A DNA stretch of 64,000 nucleotides from JANNSX01 sp041397825 (GTDB lineage Bacteria > Pseudomonadota > Alphaproteobacteria > Rhizobiales > Hyphomicrobiaceae): positions 248,001 to 312,000 of the forward strand of contig JAWKVX010000004.1 of the NCBI GenBank assembly GCA_041397825.1, written 5' to 3'. Numbering within the stretch: the stretch's first letter is position 1; every line of letters starts with the position of its first letter. The notes below the pieces were generated by a model. That model made no database searches. It saw only the letters and a program-made list of their open reading frames with translations, and was not told where the DNA came from. Below, one piece after another: positions 8,135 to 17,459 of this stretch. A program made the position numbers and the translations under genes.

Positions 8135-11100
8135 ATGACGACCCGCAGAGCGCCGCCAGGTGGCGCCGGACAGGGCGCGACGCCGCGACTCAAGCCACTG
8201 GCGTTGCGAATGCCGAGGGCACGGCCTCTCACCATCGGCCTCGAGGTGCTGGCGGGCACGGTCGTGCTCGGCCTCGTGCTGCTCGGAGGCTTGCACCTCA
8301 AGCTGTCCTATGGACCGATCGACGCGGGCTTCCTGGTCAAGCCGATCGAGACCGCGATCAATGCCGAGATCGCCCCGCTCACGGCCAAGATCGGCGGCGC
8401 CGTCATCCGCTACGAGGACGGCCAGCGCGATGTCCGGTTTCGCCTCGAGAACGTGACGGTCAGAGGCGAGGATGGCGGCATCGTCGCCGTCGCGCCGGCC
8501 GCCGGCATCAGCCTGTCAGCATCCGCGCTCATGAGCGGCCAGTTAGCCCCGTCGAGCATCGATCTCATCCGGCCACAGTTGAAGCTCGAATACTCGGAGC
8601 GCTCGGGGTTGGCGCTGGGAGGCACAGTCGACGATGTGCCGGACGCAGTGCCTGGCCCGGCGGTGCTGGCCGAGCTTCCCGAGGTTGATGCCGAGAATCT
8701 CACGCAGGCAGGATCAGGGGAAGCCGGGAAGGGCGGGGACGCGCGCTTTCGGCTCTCTGTCGCCGAGACGATCTCGGCTGCGCTGGTCGAGGCCCGGCGG
8801 CAGTCCACGGCCTCGAGCTACCTGACGGGTCTCGGTCTTGTCGACGCCGAGGTGCTGCTGGTTACGCGCGACGGACGAAGCCAGTGGCATCTGCCGCGAC
8901 TGGCGGTCAAGCTCGAGCACCGCGAGAAGCGCAGCATCATCACGGGCGCCGGTCAGGCCGCGACGAAATCGGGTCCGGTCGCCTTTGGCTTCTCTGCAGA
9001 GGAATCCGAGAAGCAGGCGCAACTGACGCTGACCGCCAAGGTCTCCAACTTGGTACCGCAGGACCTGGCCGAATACCTGCCGGGCTTCGGTGGTGTCGGC
9101 ATCCTTGCCCTGCCGGTCAGTGGCGAAAGCGCGATTGTGCTCTCGACCTCCGGCGAGATCGAGGAGATCAAGACCTCGCTCGATCTCGGCCAGGGTGCCC
9201 TCGCCTTGGCGAGCATCGGCATCGAGCCCATCGCGCTCGACGATGGCAAGCTGCGACTGCACTATGTCTCGGAGGAGGGGCGGATCGAGATACTGCCCTC
9301 ACTCGTCAGGGCGGGCCGGAGTCAGGCGACGATCACCGGCAATGCCGTGCCGCGGCGTGCCGGTGGCGCCGTCAATCTCTGGGAGTTCGACCTGTCGCTG
9401 GCCGACACCCAGCTTGGTGATCCGGACGGCGATCAGCCGGTCGCCCGTCTCGACGACTGGACGATACGGGGCGCCTTCGTTCCAAAAAGCGGTTTGCTTG
9501 CGATAGAACGCATGCGCGTCAAGGGTGGCGGCGGCTCGCTCGAACTCGCTGGTCGCGCATCGGCCAGCATGGGGCTTGGCCTCAATGGCGTTGCAACCGG
9601 CTTTCCGGTCGAGCTCTTCAAGCGGCTCTGGCCGCGCGGCGTGGCGACACCCACACGTGACTGGGTCATGGAGAATCTCACCGGCGGACGGATCACTGAG
9701 GGACATATCGCCATTGCGCTACGCCCGGAGGATCTCGCGACGCTCGAGCAGACCGGCGAGGTTCCGGAGAACCGGTTCGTCGCCGGAGTCGCCGTCGAGG
9801 ATGTCCATATCGGTCACATGCCCGGTTTGCCTGCCATTGCCGCCGAGCGAGCCAGCCTGAAACTCAATGGCTCGCGGTTCGAATCCGAGGTGCCGCACGG
9901 CGTGGTGACCCTGGCGAGCGGCCGGACGATCGAGTTGGTCAAGGGCCGATTCGATATCGCGGGGACCCTGTCGAGCAGGCCGGTCGCCACGACCGAGTTC
10001 CAGACCGACGGCGATGTCGAGGGGGCCGTCGAGCTCCTGAGCTCCCCCGGCCTTGCGCTCGCTCAGAAGGCCGGTTTCAGCAGCGGCGATATCACGGGCA
10101 AGCTCACGGGCGCCTATCGCCTGTCGTTTCCTCTGGTCAACGATCTTGGTCTGGACGAGATCAAGGTCACCGGCAATGCCCGCATTGAGGAGATGAAGAC
10201 CGGCAAGAGCCTCGGACCCTTCGACATGCAGGGAGGAACGCTCGATCTGGTCGTGACCGAGAAGGCCTTGGATGCGTCTGGCAAGATTCTCCTGGATGGT
10301 GTGCCGGCGGAGATCGGCTGGTCGCAGCAATTCGAGGGCGATGGCGGAGTGACGCCGTTGAAGCTCTCTGCGGTGCTGGATGCTGCGGACCGGGAGCAGC
10401 TGGGGTTGAGCGTTAATCATGTCATTATCGGCGAAGTGCCGGTGACGATGACGCTTCTAGGTAGCACCGGTCAGGGACAGCAGATCTCGGTCGAGGCCGA
10501 CCTGACTCCGGCAGAGGTCCTGATGGAGAATGTGGCCTGGCGCAAGCCTGCCGGGCAAGACGCCAAACTTTCTTTCAACGTCGATCCGATCGAGGGCGGC
10601 GGCGCTCGGCTCGAGGACTTCAAGATCATAGGCAAGGATATCGATATCCGAGGCCAGATCACACTCGACCGGGAGCGCCAGCTTGCGGCGTTCTCGTTTG
10701 CAGAGTTCTCGATCAATTTTCTGACTCACTTGGCGATCACCGGCAAGGTGCGCGACAACATCTGGAAGGTCACGGCGACCGGATCGTCCTATGATGGCCG
10801 GACGCTCTTCCGGTCGTTCTTCTCTGCCGGTCAACTGACGGACACGCCTCTGCCGGAGGCAAAATCGAAAACCGGAATTGATCTCACGGCCTCGATCGAC
10901 ACAATGATCGGCTTCGAGGACAGCGCTTTGAAGGGCGTGCGAATGACCATGAGCCGCCGGGATGGCCGTCTCAAGGCGCTCGACGTCTCCGGCTCTCTCG
11001 CCAGCGGCAGGCCGATCACCGTCCGCCTGACGAAGGGTGGCGGCGGCCAGCGAGAACTCGTCGCCGAGACTCGCGACGCCGGCAATGCGTTCCGCCTGAT

Positions 11101-11851
11101 CGGCTTCTACTCCAACGTCGAGGGCGGCGACGCCGTTCTGAAGGTCAATCTCGACGGACTGGGCAACGCCGAGAAGACAGGAACGCTTTGGACGCGCGAG
11201 TTCGCGCTGCTGGGCGATCCGGTCGTCAAGAAGGTGCTGGCACGGTCGCAGGAGATCGCCGAAGGGAGCAGAGCCGGCGGCACCGGCAAGGCCGAGCGGC
11301 AGCGGCTCTATTTCAACCGGCTCAAGGTGCCGTTCTCGGTCGGCTCGGGCCAGCTGGTGCTGCACGAGTCCTACATCAATGGGCCATCGCTCGGAGCGAC
11401 GCTCAGGGGCCGCGTCGATTTCAACCGGGATTTCGTGCAGTTGAGCGGCACATATGTGCCGCTCTATGGGTTGAATGCCATGCTCGGCTCGGTGCCGATC
11501 CTCGGCGAGATACTGACCGGCGGACAAGGCGGCGGCGTCGTCGGCATCACCTTCTCGATCCAGGGCCACCTCAAGGATCCACAGGTCGGCGTCAATCCCG
11601 TGTCGGCTCTGACGCCCGGCATCTTCCGGCAGATCTTCGAGACCGATCCAGGAGCGGGCGGCATTCAGAAGCGGAAGCCGGCGGGGGACGCAAAAGGGGT
11701 GGTACCGACGACATCGAGCCTGCCCGCTCAGACCGAAGGCGCCTCGACGCCGTCGATCGGTGAGGCGATGGCACCGCAGACCGCGCCGACGAAGTCGAAA
11801 AAGCCGAAGAAGTCCGCATCCGAGACCGACTGGGAAGCTCAGTCGAACTAA
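8135..11851 (+). CDS. Giant AsmA-like / DUF3971 envelope protein
   Basis: A 1238-residue protein anchored by one N-terminal membrane helix (about residues 31-52, LEVLAGTVVLGLVLLGGL), with the rest in the periplasm. The middle matches the DUF3971 region and the end the AsmA-like C-terminal domain, with the family ending VNPVSALTPGIFRQIFE near residue 1160. A charged, proline- and lysine-rich tail follows. AsmA-type proteins (TamB, YhdP, YdbH) form long beta-groove bridges that carry phospholipids between inner and outer membranes; that role is inferred from the family. It is divergent from the peroxiredoxin/DUF455 pair and convergent with the multicopper oxidase, with only 4 bases between the two stops. 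No frameshift or repeat expansion was noticed. Confidence 0.82.
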   Translation: MTTRRAPPGGAGQGATPRLKPLALRMPRARPLTIGLEVLAGTVVLGLVLLGGLHLKLSYGPIDAGFLVKPIETAINAEIAPLTAKIGGAVIRYEDGQRDVRFRLENVTVRGEDGGIVAVAPAAGISLSASALMSGQLAPSSIDLIRPQLKLEYSERSGLALGGTVDDVPDAVPGPAVLAELPEVDAENLTQAGSGEAGKGGDARFRLSVAETISAALVEARRQSTASSYLTGLGLVDAEVLLVTRDGRSQWHLPRLAVKLEHREKRSIITGAGQAATKSGPVAFGFSAEESEKQAQLTLTAKVSNLVPQDLAEYLPGFGGVGILALPVSGESAIVLSTSGEIEEIKTSLDLGQGALALASIGIEPIALDDGKLRLHYVSEEGRIEILPSLVRAGRSQATITGNAVPRRAGGAVNLWEFDLSLADTQLGDPDGDQPVARLDDWTIRGAFVPKSGLLAIERMRVKGGGGSLELAGRASASMGLGLNGVATGFPVELFKRLWPRGVATPTRDWVMENLTGGRITEGHIAIALRPEDLATLEQTGEVPENRFVAGVAVEDVHIGHMPGLPAIAAERASLKLNGSRFESEVPHGVVTLASGRTIELVKGRFDIAGTLSSRPVATTEFQTDGDVEGAVELLSSPGLALAQKAGFSSGDITGKLTGAYRLSFPLVNDLGLDEIKVTGNARIEEMKTGKSLGPFDMQGGTLDLVVTEKALDASGKILLDGVPAEIGWSQQFEGDGGVTPLKLSAVLDAADREQLGLSVNHVIIGEVPVTMTLLGSTGQGQQISVEADLTPAEVLMENVAWRKPAGQDAKLSFNVDPIEGGGARLEDFKIIGKDIDIRGQITLDRERQLAAFSFAEFSINFLTHLAITGKVRDNIWKVTATGSSYDGRTLFRSFFSAGQLTDTPLPEAKSKTGIDLTASIDTMIGFEDSALKGVRMTMSRRDGRLKALDVSGSLASGRPITVRLTKGGGGQRELVAETRDAGNAFRLIGFYSNVEGGDAVLKVNLDGLGNAEKTGTLWTREFALLGDPVVKKVLARSQEIAEGSRAGGTGKAERQRLYFNRLKVPFSVGSGQLVLHESYINGPSLGATLRGRVDFNRDFVQLSGTYVPLYGLNAMLGSVPILGEILTGGQGGGVVGITFSIQGHLKDPQVGVNPVSALTPGIFRQIFETDPGAGGIQKRKPAGDAKGVVPTTSSLPAQTEGASTPSIGEAMAPQTAPTKSKKPKKSASETDWEAQSN

Positions 11852-11855
11852 CCTC

Positions 11856-13256
11856 TCATCCCGCAACCTCGAACCAGGTGTCCATGCCGACCGGTTGGTG
11901 GTCGAGCATATGGCAGTGGATCATCCAGCGGCCCGGATTGTCGCCGGCGAAGGCGATCGTGACGTCGTCCTTGGGCTCCATCAGCACGGTATCCCACAGA
12001 TAATCGCTGACCGGCTTGCCGTCGCCGCGGGCAATGATCCGGAAATGATGGCCATGGAAGTGCATGCCGTGCGGCCAGGCGGTCTCATTTCTCAGGCGGA
12101 CCGCGACGCTCTGGTTGCGTTTCAGCGTGAAGAGCGGCGTCTCGTCCATGCCGGATTTGCCGTTGAGGGCCCAGATCTTGTCGCCTTTGCTCATGATCGA
12201 CATGTCGGTCTCGTTCTTGGCTCCGCCGGTCATGACGAGATCGACGAGCTTGGCTTGCGAAAGCTCCGGCATCATCAGCCCGTTCGGCGCCAACTCGATC
12301 GGGCTTGCGAGCGGTGTGGCGCGAACCGGCTCTGCCTCCGAGACGACGAGCCGGGCGATCTCGGCGCGCTTGCCCCTGAGATCGACGATCGGGAACACAG
12401 TGCCCGGTTCGCCAAGCCCATCGACGATGAGATCGGCGCGGTTGCCGGGAGCCAGTGTCAAGCCTTCGTCATAGCCGGACGTCGGCGCGACCGGCTGACC
12501 GTCGATGGCGATCAGTCGCGCATTGAGACCCTCGAAGCGAAGCCTGAAGATGCGCGCGGAAGCTGCGTTGACTATGCGAATCCGGATCCGCTCATTGCGG
12601 GCGATCGGTAGGTCTGGATCGGGCTTGCCGGTGACGGTGATGACATTGCCGAGCCGGCCGGCATGGGCGCGATCATGCGGCGTGCCGAACCGTTCGTCCA
12701 ATGAGCCATCCTTCTTCAGACGCCAATCGCTCAGAAACAGTACGAGATCGCGATCGTAGTCTGGCGGTGTCTCCTCTTCGACGACGAGCGCTCCCGTGAG
12801 GCCGCGGGCCACCTGCTCGTAGGAGCGTTCGTGCGGATGATACCAGAAGGTTCCTGCATCGGGCACGACGAAGCTGTAGTCGAAGCCCGCGCCGGGTTCG
12901 ACGGCATGCTGAGTCAGATGCGGGACGCCGTCCATGGCATTGTCGATGCGGATGCCGTGCCAATGCACGGTGGTGGGCTGCGGCAGCATGTTCGCCAGCC
13001 GCACATCGATGCGTTCGCCGCGCCGGGCCCGCAGCACCGGACCTGGGGTTCCGGCATTGTATGACCAGACTTTGGTGATCCGGCTCGCGTCGGGGTGGAG
13101 GCGGGCCTCGCCGGGGGCGGCCGTCAAGGTCTGGGGCGGTGCTGCTTGCGCCAGGGAGCTGCCCAGCGGACCCAGCGCCAGGGTCGCCGCTGTTCCGACA
13201 AGGACGTCCCGGCGCGAGGCAGCTACGACTGAGTGGGTCGATCGTTTCCGCATCAT
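11856..13256 (-). CDS. Tat-exported multicopper oxidase
   Basis: A 466-residue multicopper oxidase. The signal is of twin-arginine type (SRRDVLVGTAATLALG) with cleavage likely after SLAQAA. All four copper-binding segments are present in order: HWHG (about residue 98), WYHPHE (about 138), HGMHFHGHHF (about 397) and HCHMLDH followed nine residues later by an axial methionine in PVGMDTW (about 450). It therefore has the full trinuclear and type-1 copper set. Length and order fit CueO/laccase-like three-domain enzymes, without the methionine-rich insert typical of CueO. The substrate could be Cu(I), phenols or another reductant. No copper-export gene is adjacent. Confidence 0.9.
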   Translation of the reverse strand: MMRKRSTHSVVAASRRDVLVGTAATLALGPLGSSLAQAAPPQTLTAAPGEARLHPDASRITKVWSYNAGTPGPVLRARRGERIDVRLANMLPQPTTVHWHGIRIDNAMDGVPHLTQHAVEPGAGFDYSFVVPDAGTFWYHPHERSYEQVARGLTGALVVEEETPPDYDRDLVLFLSDWRLKKDGSLDERFGTPHDRAHAGRLGNVITVTGKPDPDLPIARNERIRIRIVNAASARIFRLRFEGLNARLIAIDGQPVAPTSGYDEGLTLAPGNRADLIVDGLGEPGTVFPIVDLRGKRAEIARLVVSEAEPVRATPLASPIELAPNGLMMPELSQAKLVDLVMTGGAKNETDMSIMSKGDKIWALNGKSGMDETPLFTLKRNQSVAVRLRNETAWPHGMHFHGHHFRIIARGDGKPVSDYLWDTVLMEPKDDVTIAFAGDNPGRWMIHCHMLDHQPVGMDTWFEVAG

Positions 13257-13481
13257 GGCTTCTCCTTCGGCTTTGTCTCTGTTGCCCTATACGGCAATTG
13301 TGGAGCCCTTCGGTCGGTTTGCGCCATCTCGGCTGGTGACAGTCCCGTTACACGAATGTGATCGATCTGTCGCTTGCATGAACGCGGCATTCAGAGGCGG
13401 CTCAGGGGTGGGCTGCTTTGATGCGCGTCAAGCGAGGCAGAGGGCTCCCTCGCCAAACGATGAACAAAGGAGCTTGCCCCC

Positions 13482-14186
13482 ATGCACCCCACCGCAAAGA
13501 TCACCGTACTGGTCCTGCTCAGCGCCTCCGCATTCGCCGCGACGGCGGCCCAGGCCGCCACCTATCGACATACCGACCTGTACAACTACCGTGTGGTCGA
13601 CATTGCAGGGTCCGATCATCTCAATCTGCGCTCTCTGCCCTCGACGCGCGGCCACGTTCTCGCCCAGATCCCTTTCGATCAGCGGGGTCTTGCCGCCACC
13701 GGGGAGGAGCAGAACGGCTGGATTGAGCTGCGGTTCTGGGATGTCCGGGGCCGCGCCATCACCGGCTGGGCCTATGGCCGCTACCTCGAGAAGGACCGGG
13801 CGGGCGAGCGGACGACCTATGCCGTGACAGGGCTCAGTCGCTACGAGGGGCTCGAGGTCCGCCGCGCTGAGGGCTATGGGCACAGGGTCGGCACGCTCGG
13901 CTGGAACGCGACCGGCATCGAGAGCCGGGGCGATTGCACGACAACGGCTTGCCCGATCCGCTTCTACGACCGCAGCGGGTCGCTGCGCGGCTGGGTGGCT
14001 CGGGACAACCTGAAGGTCGAGGCGTCGGCACCGCCTCAGTCCGTCGACGAGGCCGCTGGCTATGAGGCGCCGAGCCCGTCGGGCAGCTACTGGGATGACG
14101 CACGGCAGCGTCGCCAGGAGCGCCGAGAGCGGTGGCGGGCCTTCTGGCGGCGGGTCTGGACCAGCGACCGTCACGCCGGCTACTAG
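13482..14186 (+). CDS. Exported SH3-domain protein
   Basis: A 234-residue secreted protein. The signal peptide spans about residues 1-25 (ends ATAAQAAT). A bacterial SH3 domain follows, with the characteristic HLNLRSLPSTRGHVLAQIP turn (about residues 46-64), then GWIELRFWD and ITGWAYGRYLEKD. The second half repeats the beta-rich pattern less clearly (CTTTACPIRFYDRSGSLRGWVARDNL) and has two cysteines that could form a disulphide. An acidic and then arginine-rich tail (RQRRQERRERWRAFWRR) closes it. Bacterial SH3 domains usually bind peptidoglycan peptides. AAAGGAG precedes the ATG. A smaller exported SH3-type protein follows after a terminator. Confidence 0.75.
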   Translation: MHPTAKITVLVLLSASAFAATAAQAATYRHTDLYNYRVVDIAGSDHLNLRSLPSTRGHVLAQIPFDQRGLAATGEEQNGWIELRFWDVRGRAITGWAYGRYLEKDRAGERTTYAVTGLSRYEGLEVRRAEGYGHRVGTLGWNATGIESRGDCTTTACPIRFYDRSGSLRGWVARDNLKVEASAPPQSVDEAAGYEAPSPSGSYWDDARQRRQERRERWRAFWRRVWTSDRHAGY

Positions 14187-14196
14187 CAGAAGGACA

Positions 14197-14237
14197 CTGC
14201 GCGAGCCAGTGCGTTACCTGGCTCGCGCAGGCTTTTG
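14197..14237 (+). terminator. Rho-independent terminator after the SH3 protein gene
   Basis: A perfect 13-bp stem CTGCGCGAGCCAG / CTGGCTCGCGCAG (14197-14209 and 14218-14230) with an 8-base loop, followed by GCTTTTG. It lies 11 bases after the stop codon and separates the two SH3-type genes. Confidence 0.85.
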
Positions 14238-14379
14238 CCTCGATCGCCGGGGTCCGCTAGATTGCCCATCGCGAGCCGGGGAGGCGCGCACCATCCGCCG
14301 GGCTACGGATGGGCTCGCAAAGCGGGCCGTCGCGGATCGAGCAAGCCCAGTCATTGACGCCATGTGTAGAGGAGCCCTC

Positions 14380-14691
14380 ATGTCGAAAGTTCTGACAACT
14401 GTCCTGCTGTCTGCTGTGCTCAGTTTCGGGGCCGCGCTGCCGGCATCGAGCCCGGCCGCCGCCGCCGACAAGATCTATGGCTGCTACAAGGTCATTGGTG
14501 TTTCATCGCTCAACATCCGGGCCCGTCCCTATTCCAACTCGGACGTGATCGGTGTTGCCCACCGCGGTGAGATTCTCCTCAAATGGAAGCGCTGGTGCGC
14601 ATGGCGCGGCTTCTGGTGCCCGGTGCAGAAAGGGTCCGTCGCCGGCCATGCCGACAAGCGGTACCTCATGAAGGTCGCCTGCCCGGAGTGA
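14380..14691 (+). CDS. Small exported SH3-like protein
   Basis: A 103-residue secreted protein. The signal peptide (VLLSAVLSFGAALPASSPAA) ends near residue 27. The mature part carries a short SH3-like turn (VSSLNIRARPYSNSDVIGV, about residues 42-60) followed by HRGEILLKWKRWC and a tail with an AGHADKRYLMKV segment. Five cysteines in about 75 mature residues suggest disulphides and life in the periplasm. AGAGGAG lies before the ATG; the frame extends upstream, but that part is the previous intergenic region. It resembles the 234-residue SH3 protein just upstream in outline and may act on the same wall target; this is inference. Confidence 0.72.
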   Translation: MSKVLTTVLLSAVLSFGAALPASSPAAAADKIYGCYKVIGVSSLNIRARPYSNSDVIGVAHRGEILLKWKRWCAWRGFWCPVQKGSVAGHADKRYLMKVACPE

Positions 14692-14773
14692 GCCTCCAAC
14701 CTTTCGATCCAGCGACGGCGGCGCCGGACACGAGCAGATCCGGCGCCGTCTGGCGCGTGACGGGACGGCGGCG

Positions 14774-15577
14774 ATGTTCGCGCTGACACGTTCGCTGTGG
14801 TTCCTCGCTCAGCCCTCGATGCTGCTGATCCTGGCGGTCCTTGTCGGGCTCCTGCTCACGAAGATGCGCTGGCAGCGGCTCGGCCGACGCATGGCGATGA
14901 CCGCCGCCATTCTGCTCCTTGTTCTCGGCCTCTCGCCGGTCGGCCACTGGCTGATCCTGCCACTCGAGGAACGATTCTCGCGACCCGAACTGGTGACAAT
15001 CGGAGAGCCAACCGGCATCATCGTGCTCGGCGGTGGCGTCGATACCTATGTGGCGCGCGCGCGGAGCCTTCCCGCCATGACGGAGGCCGGCGAGCGCGTG
15101 GTCGAGGCGGCGATCCTCGCAAAGCGTTTCCCGAGCATCCCCGTCATCTACTCCGGTGGCTCGGCTAACATCCTCTATGAATCGATGAGCGAGGCGGAGG
15201 CCGCCAAGGAGATTCTCGTCGGACTGGGCGTCGAGCCCGAGCGCATCCTCTATGACCACGTATCCCGGACGACCGGAGAGAATGCGGCGGAGACGGTCAA
15301 GCTTGTCGAGGCTCTGCCGGTAGGTCGCAGCGGCCGCTATCTGCTCGTCACCTCGGCCTATCACATGCCCCGCTCGATCGGCGTCTTCCGCAAGGCCGGC
15401 CTCGACGTGGTCGCCTGGCCGGTCGACTACCGCTCGCGGGGGCCCTATGACATCTGGCGCTTTTTCGACAAGCCATCGGAGGGGCTTCGGCGCGTCGATA
15501 TCATCGTTCGAGAGTGGATCGGGCTCTTCACATATCGTCTTCTGGGGGTTACGACCGAGTTCTTTCCGGGGCCGTGA
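14774..15577 (+). CDS. YdcF-like (DUF218) inner-membrane protein
   Basis: A 267-residue protein with two N-terminal membrane helices (about residues 15-30 and 40-58) and a cytoplasmic or periplasmic DUF218/YdcF domain. The family signature GIIVLGGGVD (about residue 80) is followed by ARSLPAMTEAGERVVEAA, VIYSGGSAN, a SRTTGENAAET segment and LLVTSAYHMPRSIGVFRKAG. The layout is that of ElyC/SanA-type proteins, which influence envelope polysaccharide or peptidoglycan precursor metabolism in enterobacteria; the exact chemistry is not established. It begins 82 bases after the SH3-like gene and 21 bases before the next gene, and is probably co-transcribed with the latter. Confidence 0.85.
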   Translation: MFALTRSLWFLAQPSMLLILAVLVGLLLTKMRWQRLGRRMAMTAAILLLVLGLSPVGHWLILPLEERFSRPELVTIGEPTGIIVLGGGVDTYVARARSLPAMTEAGERVVEAAILAKRFPSIPVIYSGGSANILYESMSEAEAAKEILVGLGVEPERILYDHVSRTTGENAAETVKLVEALPVGRSGRYLLVTSAYHMPRSIGVFRKAGLDVVAWPVDYRSRGPYDIWRFFDKPSEGLRRVDIIVREWIGLFTYRLLGVTTEFFPGP

Positions 15578-15598
15578 GCCCCAAGGGTCGGGGGATCA

Positions 15599-16036
15599 AT
15601 GTCGAGCCTGGAGGACCGGCGCTGGGCCGGGCGGAGCCATCCCTGGTGCGTATACACGCGGCTGGCGGCGGCACTCGCCCTCATCGTCGCAATCACGACG
15701 CACCGAAGTCTCGGCGTCCAGGCCTTGATCCCGATCGGTGTGTGCCTCTTCTTCATCATCATCAACCCCTTCATCTTTCCGGCGCCGAAGGACAAGACGC
15801 GGTGGGCGACCCGCTCGGTCCTGGGGCAGCGGCTGTGGCGCCGGCGTGAGAACCCCGGCTGGGATGTTCCCAGCATCTCGCGGGTCGCCTCGGCGCTCGC
15901 CTACTTCGTCGCCCTGTGGCTGGCATTCGAGAACCAGCTCGCCGAGGCGGTGCTGCTCGGCCTGATCGCGCTCGGCCTCAAGCTCGTGTATCTGGACTGG
16001 ATGGCGCGCTACCATCGGCGCGCACAAACCGCATGA
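15599..16036 (+). CDS. DUF6653 family membrane protein
   Basis: A 145-residue protein with the pattern I associate with DUF6653: an opening SHPWCVYTRL, two close membrane helices (about residues 21-55), then NPFIFPAPKDKTRWATRSVLGQRLW, and two more hydrophobic segments near residues 90-130. Function is unknown. It starts 21 bases after the YdcF-like gene and ends 7 bases before the rhodanese gene, within a tight run of plus-strand genes that continues to the GMC oxidoreductase. Confidence 0.7.
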   Translation: MSSLEDRRWAGRSHPWCVYTRLAAALALIVAITTHRSLGVQALIPIGVCLFFIIINPFIFPAPKDKTRWATRSVLGQRLWRRRENPGWDVPSISRVASALAYFVALWLAFENQLAEAVLLGLIALGLKLVYLDWMARYHRRAQTA

Positions 16037-16043
16037 GGTCCAA

Positions 16044-16469
16044 ATGCCTAAAGCACTGAAACGAGGCTACAAATCGCTCCTCGCCGAGGCGAAGGCCGAG
16101 ATCGAGGAGTATTCGGCGGTGGATGCCATCAATCTCCAGAGCGATCCCGACATCGTCATCGTCGACCTGCGCGACCCGCGCGAGCTCGAGATCGAAGGCC
16201 GTATTCCGGGCAGCTTCCATTGCCCGCGCGGCATGCTGGAGTTTTGGGTCGACCCGGAGAGCCCCTACTACAAACCGGTGTTCGGCGAGGGCAAGAAGTA
16301 CGTTTTTCACTGTGCTGCAGGCTGGCGCTCGGCGCTCGCAACGAAGACCGTCAAGGATATGGGGCTGACGAAAGTCGCGCATATCGACGGCGGCTTCAAG
16401 GCGTGGAAGGAAGCGGGAGGCGCCATCGAGACGTATGTCCCGAAGTCGCATGAGCCCAAGAAGAGCTGA
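16044..16469 (+). CDS. Rhodanese-like sulfurtransferase
   Basis: A 141-residue single-domain rhodanese. It has the CH2A-like segment IVDLRDPRELEIEGRIPGSFHCPRG (about residues 37-63; opening IVDLRDPRELE) and the catalytic loop FHCAAGWRS with the active cysteine near residue 91, followed by HIDGGFKAWKEAGG, all standard features. Such proteins move sulfane sulfur between donors and thiol acceptors in the cytoplasm. An extended helical N-terminus (SLLAEAKAEIEEYSAVDA) precedes the domain. It sits 6 bases ahead of the phosphotransacetylase-like gene; there is no obvious sulfur-metabolism partner. Confidence 0.85.
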   Translation: MPKALKRGYKSLLAEAKAEIEEYSAVDAINLQSDPDIVIVDLRDPRELEIEGRIPGSFHCPRGMLEFWVDPESPYYKPVFGEGKKYVFHCAAGWRSALATKTVKDMGLTKVAHIDGGFKAWKEAGGAIETYVPKSHEPKKS

Positions 16470-16475
16470 TCTGCC

Positions 16476-17456
16476 GTGGACGTCACCGAGACTGCCAAGA
16501 CACGTATCAGGGATCGTGGCCTGACGGTCGTACTGCCGGAAGGCGAGGATGAGCGAATCCTGCGCGCGGCGCGGCGGCTTGCCGATGAGCGCCTGGCCCG
16601 TCCGATCCTGCTCGGTGAAGGGGCGGACGTCGCGGCGCGTCTCGCCGGGCTCGGTCTCGGCACCGGCGGTCTGGAGATACGCGCACCGGTCAAGGATGCC
16701 TCGCTCGGCGCCCTTGCCCAGGCACTGATCGCACAGCGATCAAAGCTGACCGAGGGTATGGCCGAGCGCCTTCTCAGGAAGCCGCTCTACTTCGCCGGCA
16801 TGCTGGTCAAGGCCGGTCTTGCGGATGCGATGGTCGCGGGCGCCGTCCATCCGACGCGGCGCGTAATCGAGGCGGGCGAGATGACCATCGGTCTCGCCCC
16901 CGGCATCGCCACACCATCGAGCTACTTCATCATGCGGTTTCCCGGCCGTGAGCCGCTTCTTTTTGCCGACTGCGCGGTCAACGCGGATCCGACCTCCGAT
17001 GAGCTTGCCGACATCGCTATCGCCTCGGCGGCCAGTGCGGCCTCGGTGCTCCACGTCGAGCCGCGGGTGGCCCTGCTGTCGTTCTCGACGCATGGCAGCG
17101 CCGCGCATCCGAGGATCGACAAGGTGAGGGCGGCACTCGCCCGCGTGCGGGCCATGGTGCCCGATCTCGCCATCGATGGCGAGCTTCAGGCCGATGCTGC
17201 TCTCGTGCCTGCGATCGCGGCAAAGAAGGTGAAGGAGGATCGCGGAGTCGCCGGCCGGGCCAACGTGCTCGTCTTTCCCGACCTCGACGCCGGCAACATC
17301 GCCTACAAACTGACGCAGTATCTGGCCGGCGCGCAGGCCATCGGTCCGGTGCTGCAGGGCTTCGCGAAGCCTGTGTCCGATCTCTCGCGCGGCGCCTCTA
17401 TCGACGACATCGTCGCCGTGACCGCGCTGTTGCTCGCCGGCATCGCGGAGCATTGA
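16476..17456 (+). CDS. Phosphate acetyl/butyryltransferase family enzyme
   Basis: A 326-residue protein of the PTA_PTB family, which exchanges acyl-CoA and phosphate to make acyl phosphate. Characteristic parts are VLPEGEDERILRAA near the start, MVAGAVHPTRRVIEAG (about residue 120), the DCAVNADPTSDELADIA block (about 168) and the C-terminal VLVFPDLDAGNIAYKLTQYLAGAQAIGP signature (opening VLVFPDLDAGN, about residue 265), all conserved in Pta. The start is probably GTG at 16476, 6 bases after the rhodanese stop. No acetate kinase gene is seen nearby, so the direction of the pathway is open; it could serve acetate, sulfoacetaldehyde-derived or butyryl metabolism. Confidence 0.85.
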   Translation: MDVTETAKTRIRDRGLTVVLPEGEDERILRAARRLADERLARPILLGEGADVAARLAGLGLGTGGLEIRAPVKDASLGALAQALIAQRSKLTEGMAERLLRKPLYFAGMLVKAGLADAMVAGAVHPTRRVIEAGEMTIGLAPGIATPSSYFIMRFPGREPLLFADCAVNADPTSDELADIAIASAASAASVLHVEPRVALLSFSTHGSAAHPRIDKVRAALARVRAMVPDLAIDGELQADAALVPAIAAKKVKEDRGVAGRANVLVFPDLDAGNIAYKLTQYLAGAQAIGPVLQGFAKPVSDLSRGASIDDIVAVTALLLAGIAEH

Positions 17457-17459
17457 GCG

